From the NCBI RefSeq assembly GCF_000614975.1, contig NZ_BALM01000007.1:62001-126000 (forward strand): a stretch of 64,000 bases of DNA, written 5' to 3'. A program made the position numbers and the translations under genes. Positions 1 to 9,116 of the stretch are shown piece after piece. The notes beneath the pieces are model-generated. The model had not been told where the DNA came from. It made no database searches and worked only from the letters and a program-made list of their open reading frames with translations. Each line of letters starts with the position of its first letter. Within the stretch, counting starts at the first letter, position 1. The DNA comes from Shewanella marina JCM 15074 (lineage in GTDB: Bacteria > Pseudomonadota > Gammaproteobacteria > Enterobacterales > Shewanellaceae).

Positions 1-1
1 G

Positions 2-1195
2 GATGTTGATCGCTTTAAATGGATTAACGATAAATTTGGTCAAACTATTGGTGATGAGTTATTGGTTGAAATAGCCAAGCGAATACAAAAGTGTTTACGC
101 ACTAATGATACCTTGTGTCGTTTAGGCGGTGATGAGTTTGCTATTTTAATTAAGCCGTTAAATGCTCGAGCAGAAGTCAAAAAAATTGCCACTAATCTAT
201 TAAAACGGTTTGAGTCTCCATTTGAGGTCGGTAAGCACACCATTAAGGCGTCTATCAGTATTGGGATAGCCTGTTTTGATGCTGATGCAATTAGTAAGCG
301 ACCATTATTGTTACAAGCCGATGATGCCATGCAACAGGCCAAAATGAATGGCCGTCAGCAATTTGCTTTTTATAATGGTTGTGTTGACAGCCAAATGAGT
401 GGTTATCAGTTACAATCGGCCTTTAATGATGCAGTGAGTCAACGACAACTCAAGTTAGTTTTTCAACCTATCATCAATTTACAGACTGATACCGTTTGTG
501 CTGCTGAAGCTTTAATCCGTTGGCATCATCCAGAGCAGGGCATGATCTCTCCGGCGGTCTTTTTACCTGCATTTGAACAAGCGGGATTATTAAATCGATT
601 AGATAATTATGTGGTTGATTGTGCTATTGAGTTTTTATTAGCATATCAGACAATATTGCCGCCTCAATTTAAATTAAGTATTAATATTTCAGGTGCAGGA
701 TTTAATAGTCCCGAGTTATTAAGACAACTGCAACAATATTACTGTCAATATGCTAGTTTATTAACTATGTTGTGTATTGAAGTAACAGAACAAACGGTTG
801 TTTCATCTGTAAAAGAAACAAAACAAACAATGATGGCATTTAGACAAATGGGGTTAACCTTATCTTTAGATGATTTTGGTACGGGTTATTCATCACTCAG
901 TTACTTAGCACAGTACCATTTTGATGTATTGAAAATTGATCAATCATTTATTAATAGTATTGAGCAGGGTAAACATAGTGCAATTATTATCAAAACCATT
1001 TTATCGTTAGCAGATTCTCTTGGGATTAAGACTGTGGCGGAGGGCATTGAAACGCGTTATCAATATCAACATATGCAGGCGCTTAACTGTCAATTTGGAC
1101 AAGGATTTTTGATGTCTGCTGGTGTAGAACCTGAAAAATTAGTGGGTATGGTGGGCCATTGTCCCAAAGCATTATCGGCATGTACTATAAATTAA
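2..1195 (+). CDS. GGDEF-EAL domain protein, 5' end outside window
   Basis: Cyclic-di-GMP signalling protein; the reading frame is open from the first bases, so the N-terminus (probably sensory) is missing. The visible part starts inside a GGDEF domain (DVDRFKWIND, then RLGGDEF near base 119-139), so the diguanylate cyclase signature is intact. A full EAL domain follows: EALIRW near base 505, DDFGTGYSSL near 869, KIDQSFI near 940 and AEGIET near 1037, all expected of an active phosphodiesterase. From these motifs it could make or degrade c-di-GMP; which activity dominates cannot be told. An internal TTG at base 62 is not the true start. Confidence 0.93.
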   Translation, partial: DVDRFKWINDKFGQTIGDELLVEIAKRIQKCLRTNDTLCRLGGDEFAILIKPLNARAEVKKIATNLLKRFESPFEVGKHTIKASISIGIACFDADAISKRPLLLQADDAMQQAKMNGRQQFAFYNGCVDSQMSGYQLQSAFNDAVSQRQLKLVFQPIINLQTDTVCAAEALIRWHHPEQGMISPAVFLPAFEQAGLLNRLDNYVVDCAIEFLLAYQTILPPQFKLSINISGAGFNSPELLRQLQQYYCQYASLLTMLCIEVTEQTVVSSVKETKQTMMAFRQMGLTLSLDDFGTGYSSLSYLAQYHFDVLKIDQSFINSIEQGKHSAIIIKTILSLADSLGIKTVAEGIETRYQYQHMQALNCQFGQGFLMSAGVEPEKLVGMVGHCPKALSACTIN

Positions 1196-1574
1196 TAAGC
1201 CTTAATGCTTGTATTTTTTTGTATCAAAAACCGAGTAAAATGAATAAGAACTAAGCATAAACTATTATTTTTGAATCCCGATAACTTTAATATATATCAC
1301 AGCAAATAAAGTTTAATTAATTTAAATTAATAGAAGATAACTTAATATTTGAAATTAACAGGCGTATCAGTAAACGCTACACTTGTTTGGTTAATATTAA
1401 AGATAAAGTAAAACTATAATAGTTATGTTTAATAATGTTTTATTAAACATTTTTTCTGTGAGTCAACTCCCAATTAATTAAGGTTTATATTTTTATTTTA
1501 ATATCATTATCATAAGTTAAATATTGTATTTATATACATATCCGCAATTTTGACATCTTATTTGAGTGATATTA
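1196..1574. other. AT-rich intergenic region upstream of the chitinase
   Basis: About 380 bases without a credible gene, very AT-rich. It presumably holds the chitinase promoter and leader. A TTGACA at 1550-1555 is too close to the start codon to be a usual -35 box. No clear terminator was found for the GGDEF-EAL gene. Confidence 0.5.
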
Positions 1575-3773
1575 ATGCTAAAAAATATTAAACATCATGC
1601 TATTGCACTAGGTCTAATGAGTGCAGGCTTTATGGCTCCTTCATTGGCCGATGAAATGGTTAATCCTGAGGGCGGTGTTGTCGTTGGTTATTGGCATAAC
1701 TGGTGTGATGGCAGTGGTTATAAAGGGGGGATTGCCCCTTGTATGACGCTTGAAGCAACCGACCCTATGTATAACGTGGTCGACGTTTCTTTTATGAAAG
1801 TATACGATACCAATGAAGATCGTATTCCAACCTTTAAGTTAGATCCTCAAATTGGCCTGTCAGAAGCTGAGTTTATTAATCAAATTCAAACCTTAAATCA
1901 ACAAGGGCGTGCAGTATTGCTAGCACTTGGTGGCGCTGATGCGCATATCGAATTAAAACGTGGTGACGAGCAAGCATTTGCCGATGAAGTGATTCGTTTA
2001 ACCGATATTTACGGCTTTGATGGGTTAGATATCGATTTAGAGCAAGCGGCTATTACCGCAGCAGATAATCAATGGGTTATTCCTGAAGCATTAAAGATGG
2101 TGAAAGATCATTATCGGGCGCAGGGCAAAAACTTCTTAATCACTATGGCACCTGAGTTCCCATATTTAAAAGCTGGCGATAAATATGTGCCTTATATTGA
2201 GCGTTTAGCAGGTTACTACGACTGGATTAACCCACAATTTTACAATCAAGGCGGTGATGGTATCTGGGTTGATGAACTTAATGCTTGGGTATCGCAAAAT
2301 AATGACGGCTTAAAGCAAGAGTTTATCTATTATATTTCAGACTCATTAATCAATGGTACCCGTGGCTTCCATAAGATCCCACACGATAAGTTAGTGTTTG
2401 GTATTCCAACCAACATTGATGCTGCGGCGACGGGTTATGTTGTAGAACCTAAGCAATTAATTAATGCATTTGAGCAGTTAAAACAGCAAGGTCAACCCTT
2501 ACGTGGTGTGATGACTTGGTCAATTAACTGGGATATCGGCCGCAACGCAGCGGGGCAAAATTATAATAGTGAGTTTATTAAGCGCTATGGTCCTTATATT
2601 CATAGCCAAATGCCACCTATTCCAGAACTAGGTAAACCAACATTTACTGGTCTAAGCAATATCCGTGTTGCCCATAATGCGAGTTTCGACCCATTAGCGG
2701 GCGTGAGTGCTATTGATAAAGAAGATGGTGATTTGACCGCGCAGATCCAGGTTGAAGGCGATGTTAATACTGCAGCCATTGGCGACACGATTTTAGTCTA
2801 TTCAGTGATTGATACTGATAACAATGAAACCAAACAGCCACGCACAGTGACCGTTTACAGTGCACTACCAGAATTAATGGGGGTGACCAATACCCAAATT
2901 AAGCTAGGCGAACAGTTTGATCCGCTTAACGGTGTGAGTGCAACCGATGCCGAAGATGGTAACTTAACCGCAGATATTCAAGTATCAGGTACTGTAAATA
3001 CTGATGTAGTCGGTAACTACAGCTTAGTATATAGCGTGACTGATAGTGCGGGACAAACCGCCACCGCCAAGCGTATTGTGACTGTCAATGATGGCTCTAT
3101 TGTTTGCCCAAATGCTTGGAATAAAACTAAGACTTATATTGAAGGCGATAAAGTAAGCCATAACGGTAAAACATGGCAAGCTGGCTGGTGGACTCAAGGT
3201 GACGAGCCGGGTACCACAGGTGAGTGGGGCGTTTGGAAATCCGTTGGTGATAGTGATTGTGGTGGTGAGCCAGAGGCTGATTACCAAGTGACATTCACAG
3301 GCTTACAAGCTGAATATAAATTAGCTGATGGTCAAGCGACACTGAATTTACATATTGAAGTGAATCAAACCAGTCAAGTTGAAATCGATATTATTGACCA
3401 AATGGGTTACCCAGTAACAGGTGCTGACTATTCAGCTCAAGTAACAGGTAAACAAGCAATCAACTTAACCCTTGTTAATGTGGAAGCGGGTCAATATTCT
3501 ATTCGTGTTATCGCCACTTCAAGCACTGATAAGTTTGAAAAGCGTGCTCAGTTTAACTTAGTCGCTGATGACACTGTTGAGCCGCCATTGCCACCAGTCG
3601 GTGATATTCCAGCTTATGAAGCAGGTAAAGCCTATCAAGCGGGTGATCAAGTGTTAGGCGCTGACGGTCAAGTTTATCAATGTAAACCATGGCCATACAC
3701 AGCTTGGTGTGCAAGTCCTGCTTATGCACCTGCAGCAAGCCAATATTGGGCAGATGCTTGGGATAAGCTATAA
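1575..3773 (+). CDS. Secreted GH18 chitinase with Ig-like and chitin-binding domains
   Basis: Extracellular chitin-degrading enzyme. The ATG at 1575 gives a clean signal peptide (MLKNIKHHAIALGLMSAGF, then a cleavage site near SLA-DE); an in-frame GTG at 1566 is less likely. The GH18 domain fills roughly residues 30-340; DGLDIDLE at about residues 149-156 is the GH18 catalytic signature, with the acid Glu last. Then come two related bacterial Ig-like repeats (each with EDGDLTA or EDGNLTA), a CBM5/12-type chitin-binding module at about 510-556 (rich in Trp, GDKVSHNGKTWQAGWW), a beta-sandwich spacer, and a C-terminal CBM73-like module (GDQVLGADGQVYQCKPWPY) as in chitin-active LPMOs and GbpA. The domain names are my own assignment from motifs. 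Confidence 0.92.
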   Translation: MLKNIKHHAIALGLMSAGFMAPSLADEMVNPEGGVVVGYWHNWCDGSGYKGGIAPCMTLEATDPMYNVVDVSFMKVYDTNEDRIPTFKLDPQIGLSEAEFINQIQTLNQQGRAVLLALGGADAHIELKRGDEQAFADEVIRLTDIYGFDGLDIDLEQAAITAADNQWVIPEALKMVKDHYRAQGKNFLITMAPEFPYLKAGDKYVPYIERLAGYYDWINPQFYNQGGDGIWVDELNAWVSQNNDGLKQEFIYYISDSLINGTRGFHKIPHDKLVFGIPTNIDAAATGYVVEPKQLINAFEQLKQQGQPLRGVMTWSINWDIGRNAAGQNYNSEFIKRYGPYIHSQMPPIPELGKPTFTGLSNIRVAHNASFDPLAGVSAIDKEDGDLTAQIQVEGDVNTAAIGDTILVYSVIDTDNNETKQPRTVTVYSALPELMGVTNTQIKLGEQFDPLNGVSATDAEDGNLTADIQVSGTVNTDVVGNYSLVYSVTDSAGQTATAKRIVTVNDGSIVCPNAWNKTKTYIEGDKVSHNGKTWQAGWWTQGDEPGTTGEWGVWKSVGDSDCGGEPEADYQVTFTGLQAEYKLADGQATLNLHIEVNQTSQVEIDIIDQMGYPVTGADYSAQVTGKQAINLTLVNVEAGQYSIRVIATSSTDKFEKRAQFNLVADDTVEPPLPPVGDIPAYEAGKAYQAGDQVLGADGQVYQCKPWPYTAWCASPAYAPAASQYWADAWDKL

Positions 3774-3864
3774 AGTAAATCGATAGATTAGTCATATGAC
3801 AAAGCCACTTAAAAGTATAATGCCGTTCGTTTAAGATACATGAACGATCTTGCTGATGATTGAT

Positions 3865-3897
3865 AATCCCTACCAGTACTCAGGTGGGGATTTTTTT
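3865..3897 (+). terminator. Rho-independent terminator of the chitinase gene
   Basis: Ten-base-pair stem AATCCCTACC / GGTGGGGATT (one T-G wobble), 7-base loop AGTACTC, followed by seven T. It lies about 90 bases after the chitinase stop. Confidence 0.85.
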
Positions 3898-3982
3898 ATG
3901 TTTGCGCTAGAGCTTGAGTTAGTTCATGAGTCTGTTGAAGAAAGTGGCCTTATGATTCTGTTATGGAGGCTATCGATTCAGA

Positions 3983-4414
3983 ATGAATAGAACATTCATT
4001 GCTTGTACAGAAGGCCGTCTGGCTTGCTTTATCAAGATTAGCCTTGATATCGCTTTTGCGATGAGTGACATTCAAACCCAGCTTGAACACTTGGTTTATA
4101 AAGGCTTTGTTGAAGCTTGTGGCTGGCAGCGTTTAGCTGATATTAGCCGTTATTTAAAAGGGATTATTACTCGTTTAGATAAATTACCGGTTGATCCAAC
4201 CCGTGATCGCTTACATATGACCAGCATTGCTAAAGTGTAGCAACTGTTACAAGAAAAGCTCAATAAAGTCCCTAAGTTGGCACCTACACCGCAGGTGTTA
4301 TTAGACGCCCGTTGGATGATTGAGGAATATCGTATTTCTTGTTTTGCATTAATATCAGGCATCGCTTATTTAATCTCTGGAAAACGTATCGTTAATCAGT
4401 TGAATGAAGTGTAA
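3983..4414 (+). pseudogene. hrpA: 3' remnant of ATP-dependent RNA helicase gene hrpA
   Basis: The translation resembles only the extreme C-terminus of HrpA (DUF3418 region). LVYKGFV, RYLKGIITRLDKLPVDPTRD and, after the stop, RWMIEEYRISCFA and ISGKRIV match the end of E. coli HrpA (RYLKA..RLEKLPVDPHRD, RWMIEELRVS, ISDKRIL) as I remember it. An in-frame TAG at 4238-4240 interrupts it, and the frame then runs on to TAA at 4412-4414. The helicase core (over 1000 residues) is absent, because the chitinase gene and its terminator lie directly upstream. This is a decayed fragment; the ATG at 3983 is incidental. Confidence 0.85.
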
Positions 4415-4602
4415 ATATAGACTTTAGTATAAAAAAAACAGCTGTATGCGGTTTTTTTATTATTGGTAAAATTATGCTGGTTAAATGTTGTTATTTGTTT
4501 TAGTTTAAAAATATAAACTTTTATATAAAAATCGGTATGTGATTAGCAATGTTGTTATGTTAATTGAGGATGAAAATTAATACTTCTATTTTGGAGAAAT
4601 AA

Positions 4603-5904
4603 ATGTATAGAATAATACTTTTATTATGGTCATGCGTTTTAGTGTATGGCTGTGGCGGTAGCGATAATAATTCAACGAATGAGTCTGTAAATGAAAATTT
4701 AGCTCAATCAAACAAAGTCGAATTAACAACGTTATATTCTGTAGATAATATAGGAATAGCAGCTAATACTGAAACATCCGTAGTTGTGCATAATCAACAG
4801 GGTGAAGCTATCGCACGCCACACTCCCAATTATGATGGTTATTATAGTTTTGAGTGGCCTGATAATGCTGCTCATATCACGGTTGTTGGTCAATCTAAAT
4901 ACATAATTAATAATAGACTAATGAGTTCTCCTGAGATTAAAACATTTTTAAATGTTTCAGCTCAAAATTTAGGGAAATTTTATTTTTCAGATCGTAGCTA
5001 CGGTGAAGAGGGATGTCGTGAAATTAATCTTAATATATCATCATTAAAATCAGATGCCGCTTCTTATTTATTAGAAATAGATAATCATCGTATTAATTTA
5101 GCAGAAACAGAGTTGACTGAAATAGAGATTTTTGAATGTAATGATGACGATTTAGTACCACTAATATTAACTACAATTGATGGTGCTAGTTCAAAAGCAG
5201 CAGTGATTAGTGCGATTGGAAAAAATCAGTTAACACCTGATATAGATGATTTTATCTATGATGGTATCAAGGTTATGCACTCGGGTGAAGATAGAATTGT
5301 TTTTGAATCATTGACGAGTCCTTTTGTGTCGTTAGCAACGGCCCATGAAGTATATTCAATTTTTGATAACAGTTATCATGATGTTGAAGTTTCACATTTT
5401 GTTTATCCATCAGCCCCTTATTATCATGTAGTTGATATTAATCAATATGATGGTGATTTTTTTCAATCTAATCGATTACGAATTAAAACTGGCACAGAAT
5501 TAGATGATTATGTTACACCGATTATTCAAACCTTTGATATTAATAACTTGAAAACTCAGATAGAGATGGGCAGTCTTCCCTATAATTATGATTTTAGTCA
5601 TATTTATGATAAATCTAGCTTAGTTGCTTATAGTGTTCATGATAGCAGAAAAGAAACTAATTGGACGGTGGAAGGGCCCGCTACTGGTGAAATACCAAAT
5701 ATTCAGTTAGGTGATGGAGAGTACTCATTGAGTGATTTTCAGTCTAGTAACCATCATTTTTTTATTCTCACACTAGCAACCAAAATGACTTTAAAACAAT
5801 ATCGATTGCTAATGGTTCAGCAACAAAGTGAGAGTCAATGGTTAAATGATTCTGCATTAGATGAACTAACTGTTAATGGCGTCACTATTCGTGCGAGAAA
5901 TTAA
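4603..5904 (+). CDS. Orphan lipoprotein of unknown function
   Basis: A 433-residue predicted lipoprotein. A hydrophobic N-terminus leads to the lipobox LVYGC with Cys17 as the lipidation site, followed by a Ser/Asn-rich linker (GGSDNNSTNESVNEN). The rest is acidic, with regular beta-type patterns and several Tyr/His pairs. I recognise no domain. The start ATG is preceded by TTGGAGAAATAA, a good ribosome binding site. It is very AT-rich compared with its neighbours and stands alone between the hrpA remnant and a terminator, which suggests lineage-specific or transferred DNA. Probably attached to the inner leaflet of the outer membrane, since residue +2 is Gly rather than Asp. Confidence 0.85.
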   Translation: MYRIILLLWSCVLVYGCGGSDNNSTNESVNENLAQSNKVELTTLYSVDNIGIAANTETSVVVHNQQGEAIARHTPNYDGYYSFEWPDNAAHITVVGQSKYIINNRLMSSPEIKTFLNVSAQNLGKFYFSDRSYGEEGCREINLNISSLKSDAASYLLEIDNHRINLAETELTEIEIFECNDDDLVPLILTTIDGASSKAAVISAIGKNQLTPDIDDFIYDGIKVMHSGEDRIVFESLTSPFVSLATAHEVYSIFDNSYHDVEVSHFVYPSAPYYHVVDINQYDGDFFQSNRLRIKTGTELDDYVTPIIQTFDINNLKTQIEMGSLPYNYDFSHIYDKSSLVAYSVHDSRKETNWTVEGPATGEIPNIQLGDGEYSLSDFQSSNHHFFILTLATKMTLKQYRLLMVQQQSESQWLNDSALDELTVNGVTIRARN

Positions 5905-5907
5905 ATC

Positions 5908-5935
5908 AAAAAGCCCACTTTTAAGTGGGCTTTTT
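5908..5935. terminator. Bidirectional Rho-independent terminator
   Basis: Perfect 12-bp stem AAAAGCCCACTT / AAGTGGGCTTTT with a TT loop and T runs on both strands. It serves the lipoprotein gene (+) and the convergent cytochrome c peroxidase gene (-). Confidence 0.93.
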
Positions 5936-5947
5936 GCTATGTATTGA

Positions 5948-6946
5948 TTATTCGGCCTGAGCAAATGGCTCTGGACGCGGGGTCTTGTTATTAGAAGGTG
6001 GCAAAATTGGCATTACAATTTGTGGTTGGTCACCTGTTAATGAGTTTAAGAACGCGACCATTTGCTTGGTTTGTTCAGGTGTAAATTTCTGTGCTAACTG
6101 AATATCAGCCATAGTATTTACTGCATCAGCAAGGTTCCAAACGCTGCCATCATGGAAGTACGGATAGGTTAATTCGATATTACGTAGCGTTGGTACTTTA
6201 AACACATATTTATCCGCAGGATTGCCTGTTACAGCAATACGCCCCTCAGCAGGGTTATTAGTATGGAATGGTTTAATTAAGCCCATCTTCATAAACATAG
6301 TGCCGCCGACTGCCGGACCATTATGACAAGCGACACAGCCTTTATCTTTGAACAATTGATAACCTGCTTTGGCATCAGCATCAATGGCATTATGGTTACC
6401 TAATAAATATTGGTCAAATGGACTATTAGGGGTCACAAGTGTTTGTTCGAATGCTGCAATAGCATCAGTAATACGGTCGATATCAACTTTATCATTACCA
6501 TAAACTTGCGCGAACAATGCTTGGTAAGCCGGCATAGAAGCAACTGTTTCAACTGCTAGTGCATGAGTAAAATCCATCTCTTTTGGATTCGCAATCGGGC
6601 CCGCAGCTTGCTCTTTTAGATCTTTTGCCCGGCCATCCCAGAACTGGGCAATACCATAGTCAGCGTTTAATACCGTTGGTGAATTAATTGGGCCTTGTTG
6701 CCAATTGTGGCCAATAGAAGTCGGAAGTGCATCAACACCACCCGTTGCAAGGTTATGGCATGAATTACAAGAGATAAAACCAGATTTAGAAAGACGTGGT
6801 TCAAAAAACAGCATTTTGCCTAATTCAACTTTTTCTGGATTAGTAATTTTAACTGCTTCAATCACTTGAATAGGCTCAGCACTCATCGCTTGATTGCTGG
6901 CTAGCGCTGCTAGAATTGCGATGCTAATCGTTGATAGTAATTTCAT
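5948..6946 (-). CDS. ccpA: Di-haem cytochrome c peroxidase
   Basis: Periplasmic enzyme that reduces hydrogen peroxide to water with electrons from c-type cytochromes. A signal peptide (cleavage near MSA-EP, residue 23) precedes two haem c attachment motifs, CNSCH at residues 60-64 and CVACH at 204-208. The family features LGKMLFFEPRLS, PTVLNADY, QFWDGRAKDL, KVPTLRNIELTYPYFHDGS and KF-TPEQTKQMVAFLNSLTG are present. At 332 residues it is full length. The ATG is preceded by TAAGGTGAGTAAAG on the minus strand. The upstream 290 bases should hold its promoter; I could not define an FNR or CRP box with confidence. Confidence 0.95.
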   Translation of the reverse strand: MKLLSTISIAILAALASNQAMSAEPIQVIEAVKITNPEKVELGKMLFFEPRLSKSGFISCNSCHNLATGGVDALPTSIGHNWQQGPINSPTVLNADYGIAQFWDGRAKDLKEQAAGPIANPKEMDFTHALAVETVASMPAYQALFAQVYGNDKVDIDRITDAIAAFEQTLVTPNSPFDQYLLGNHNAIDADAKAGYQLFKDKGCVACHNGPAVGGTMFMKMGLIKPFHTNNPAEGRIAVTGNPADKYVFKVPTLRNIELTYPYFHDGSVWNLADAVNTMADIQLAQKFTPEQTKQMVAFLNSLTGDQPQIVMPILPPSNNKTPRPEPFAQAE

Positions 6947-7195
6947 CTTTACTCACCTTAACCTTGTTTTTTATAGGGCTTTATGGTGAAGATAATATAA
7001 GCAATTTAAAGATTTGAATAGAACAGCTTTTAGATTGACTGAATCGTATCTGTGGATTAAGTAAATGTGATTCAACTAACGGATATATAAAGAAAAATAA
7101 TATAGGAAAGGTGGTAAAGTGTGAGTTTTATCTAACTATCATTGTATTTTGTGATAACGCTTCATTTTTGTCAATTAAATAAGATAAATCTAAAT

Positions 7196-7222
7196 AAACC
7201 GCACTAATGACTTAATGCGGCT
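7196..7222 (-). terminator. Probable terminator of yccF
   Basis: Read on the minus strand, a GCCGCATTAAGT / ATTAGTGCGGTTT-type hairpin (arms CCGCA and TGCGG, extended by AT pairs) is followed by a T-rich stretch, just downstream of the yccF stop. Confidence 0.6.
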
Positions 7223-7235
7223 AACAAATAGGGCT

Positions 7236-7643
7236 TTATTGTTTATCGACAATGGTGCGGCCAATTGGCGTTAAACTTAATACAGCTAATTTTAAATGCT
7301 GGATAGCAAATGGAATACCAATGATGGTGATAAAGCAAGCCACTGCATGTAAAATATGACCAATGGCTAACCAGAAGCCAAACAACAAGAACCAGATAAT
7401 ATTACCGATCATACCTAATGATCCTGTGCCAATATCTTCTTCGCCAGTGAGGGTTTTGCGGCTTACTTCTTCTTTACCAAATGGCCAAAATGAAAGTTGT
7501 CCCATCACAAAACATGCTTTACCAAATGGAATACCGATAATACTAATAAAGCAGAGTAAACCGACTAGCCACCAAGCCAGTCCCATTACAAAACCGCCTA
7601 GAATAAACCAAGCAATGTTAAATATTAGTCTTAAAACAGACAT
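7236..7643 (-). CDS. yccF: YccF family inner membrane protein
   Basis: A 135-residue membrane protein of the YccF (DUF307) family, function unknown. It has the family's internal repeat: two copies of a hydrophobic block ending in a short motif, GLLCFISIIGIPFGKA near residue 30 and AVACFITIIGIPFAIQ near residue 100. About four membrane segments are expected. In E. coli the homologue neighbours methylglyoxal synthase and helD; here it is alone. The start ATG has GGAGCACG upstream on the minus strand. Confidence 0.93.
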   Translation of the reverse strand: MSVLRLIFNIAWFILGGFVMGLAWWLVGLLCFISIIGIPFGKACFVMGQLSFWPFGKEEVSRKTLTGEEDIGTGSLGMIGNIIWFLLFGFWLAIGHILHAVACFITIIGIPFAIQHLKLAVLSLTPIGRTIVDKQ

Positions 7644-7849
7644 GCATCGTGCTCCTTATTATTGCAATGGTTATTACAAAGCACTAATCGTGCCAATTAT
7701 TTAACTTGCTGATATTAAATGAAATAATTGGTTGAATTTAGTGTGGTACAGCGTGTTATGATTAATTCAGCTAAAAAGTCGTGTATTTCACTAACATAAA
7801 AGTGTTTGTCTAGTTGGCGTGTTGCACATAGACTGTCGCGAAATAACTC

Positions 7850-8800
7850 ATGATGGTTGATACACCTTTTATGTTTGCTGTTAGTCCTATGCAGTCGATG
7901 AGCATCAACGGCCACTCACTATTTATTAAACGTGATGACTTATTACATCCTGCCTTTTCGGGTAATAAAGCCCGTAAATTTGCATATTTTGTGATTAATG
8001 ATTTTCCTAAAATTAAGCGCTTGATTGGCTATGGTTCACCGCAAGCCAACTCACTCTATTCTATGTCTGCACTTGCGCAACTTAGAGGTTGGCAGTTAGA
8101 TTTTTACGTTGATCATATTGCGCAGCAGATTCTTGATAATCCGATTGGTAATTATGGCGCAGCATTAGCCAATGGCGCTAATGTCATTGATTTATCAAAG
8201 CAGCCAGACCGCAATGAACGCGATACGCTAACTTATATTGAGCAAGTAGTGTTGGCTAATGCTGATGACAGTGTCTTGTTTGTCCCCGAGGGGGGCCGTT
8301 GTCATTATGCTGAGGTGGGTTTACAGCAATTAGCATCCGAACTAAAGGATTGGTTAGCTGAGCAATCCTTTAAACAAGCGCGTGTGTTCTTACCTTCAGG
8401 TACAGGAACAACGGCACTTTATTTAAATAAAGCTCTCATGCAAATGGGAATCGATATTGAGGTATTAACTTGTAGCTGTGTTGGAGGGGAGGATTACCTT
8501 AAAACCCAGTTTATAGAGCTTGATCCGACCATGGTTTATCATCCGCTAATTATCACTTCCGCGAAAAAATACCATTTTGGCAAGCTTTACCCTGAGTGTT
8601 ATCAAATGTGGCAGCAGTTGCGACACACGGGAATTGAATTTGAGTTACTGTATGATCCAGTTGGCTTTATAGTATTACAACAGTTTCTACAGCAAGCTGA
8701 TGCTAAGCCTACTATTTATATCCATCAGGGAGGATTACTGGGCAATCAAACGATGTTGCCTCGTTATCAGCGTAAATATGGTGGGTTAGATAAAGTTTGA
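7850..8800 (+). CDS. PLP-dependent ACC deaminase / D-cysteine desulfhydrase-like protein
   Basis: Fold type II pyridoxal-phosphate enzyme. KRDDLLHPAFSGNKARKF near residues 27-44 is the family signature; the Lys in SGNKARK (residue 40) is the expected Schiff base. YGSPQANSLYSMSALA corresponds to the substrate loop, and VFLPSGTGTTALYL to the phosphate-binding glycine loop. The family includes ACC deaminase, D-cysteine desulfhydrase and many uncharacterised members, and sequence alone does not settle the substrate. At 316 residues it is slightly shorter than ACC deaminases of known function. No strong ribosome binding site precedes the ATG pair at 7850/7853-type starts, so the start is uncertain. 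Confidence 0.85.
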   Translation: MMVDTPFMFAVSPMQSMSINGHSLFIKRDDLLHPAFSGNKARKFAYFVINDFPKIKRLIGYGSPQANSLYSMSALAQLRGWQLDFYVDHIAQQILDNPIGNYGAALANGANVIDLSKQPDRNERDTLTYIEQVVLANADDSVLFVPEGGRCHYAEVGLQQLASELKDWLAEQSFKQARVFLPSGTGTTALYLNKALMQMGIDIEVLTCSCVGGEDYLKTQFIELDPTMVYHPLIITSAKKYHFGKLYPECYQMWQQLRHTGIEFELLYDPVGFIVLQQFLQQADAKPTIYIHQGGLLGNQTMLPRYQRKYGGLDKV

Positions 8801-8807
8801 TTTTACA

Positions 8808-8853
8808 TTTGGTTAGGCTATCACTGCTTAGCAGGATTTAGCCTAACTCAAAT
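8808..8853. terminator. Inverted repeat after the PLP enzyme, possible terminator
   Basis: ATTTGGTTAGGCTA and TAGCCTAACTCAAAT form a 14-bp stem with one bulge and an 18-base loop. There is no T run, so termination is only probable. Confidence 0.5.
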
Positions 8854-8933
8854 GGTGCAGAATTGCTGATTAATGTCAGTCCAACTCTGAAAAAGATTGA
8901 TATCGATGAGAGGAGTTGATATCAATTTTAAGG

Positions 8934-9107
8934 TTATTTATTAGCCGATAATAACCATTTCATAAATTGCATTGCTTCAGAACGCTTTGCAAATGTTTGT
9001 CTATTCTTTCCTAACTTATCTGTAAAAGCGATAGATGTTTTATTTACAGATATTGAATCTACTGGAAAACTCACAGCAATTTCATGTCCATTCATTTTGT
9101 ATGACAT
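8934..9107 (-). CDS. Small hypothetical protein, 57 residues
   Basis: Short protein starting MSYKMNGHEIAVSFPVD and ending FMKWLLSANK. The ATG at 9107 is chosen over the upstream GTG (9116) because AAGGAG lies 8 bases before the ATG but touches the GTG. The sequence is mixed and mildly basic, with no signal peptide or membrane segment. The strong ribosome binding site and codon use argue that it is real. Function unknown; I do not recognise a family. Confidence 0.65.
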   Translation of the reverse strand: MSYKMNGHEIAVSFPVDSISVNKTSIAFTDKLGKNRQTFAKRSEAMQFMKWLLSANK

Positions 9108-9116
9108 ATGCCACAC

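Noticed and set aside
1550-1565. TTGACA before the chitinase start as a -35 box
   Set aside because: It is too close to the start codon to leave room for a -10 box and leader.
3024-3287. Minus-strand ORF inside the chitinase gene
   Set aside because: Antisense shadow of a gene with clear domains.
6947-7235. FNR or CRP sites upstream of the cytochrome c peroxidase gene
   Set aside because: Only partial half-sites such as TTGTGATAACGC were found; none was convincing.
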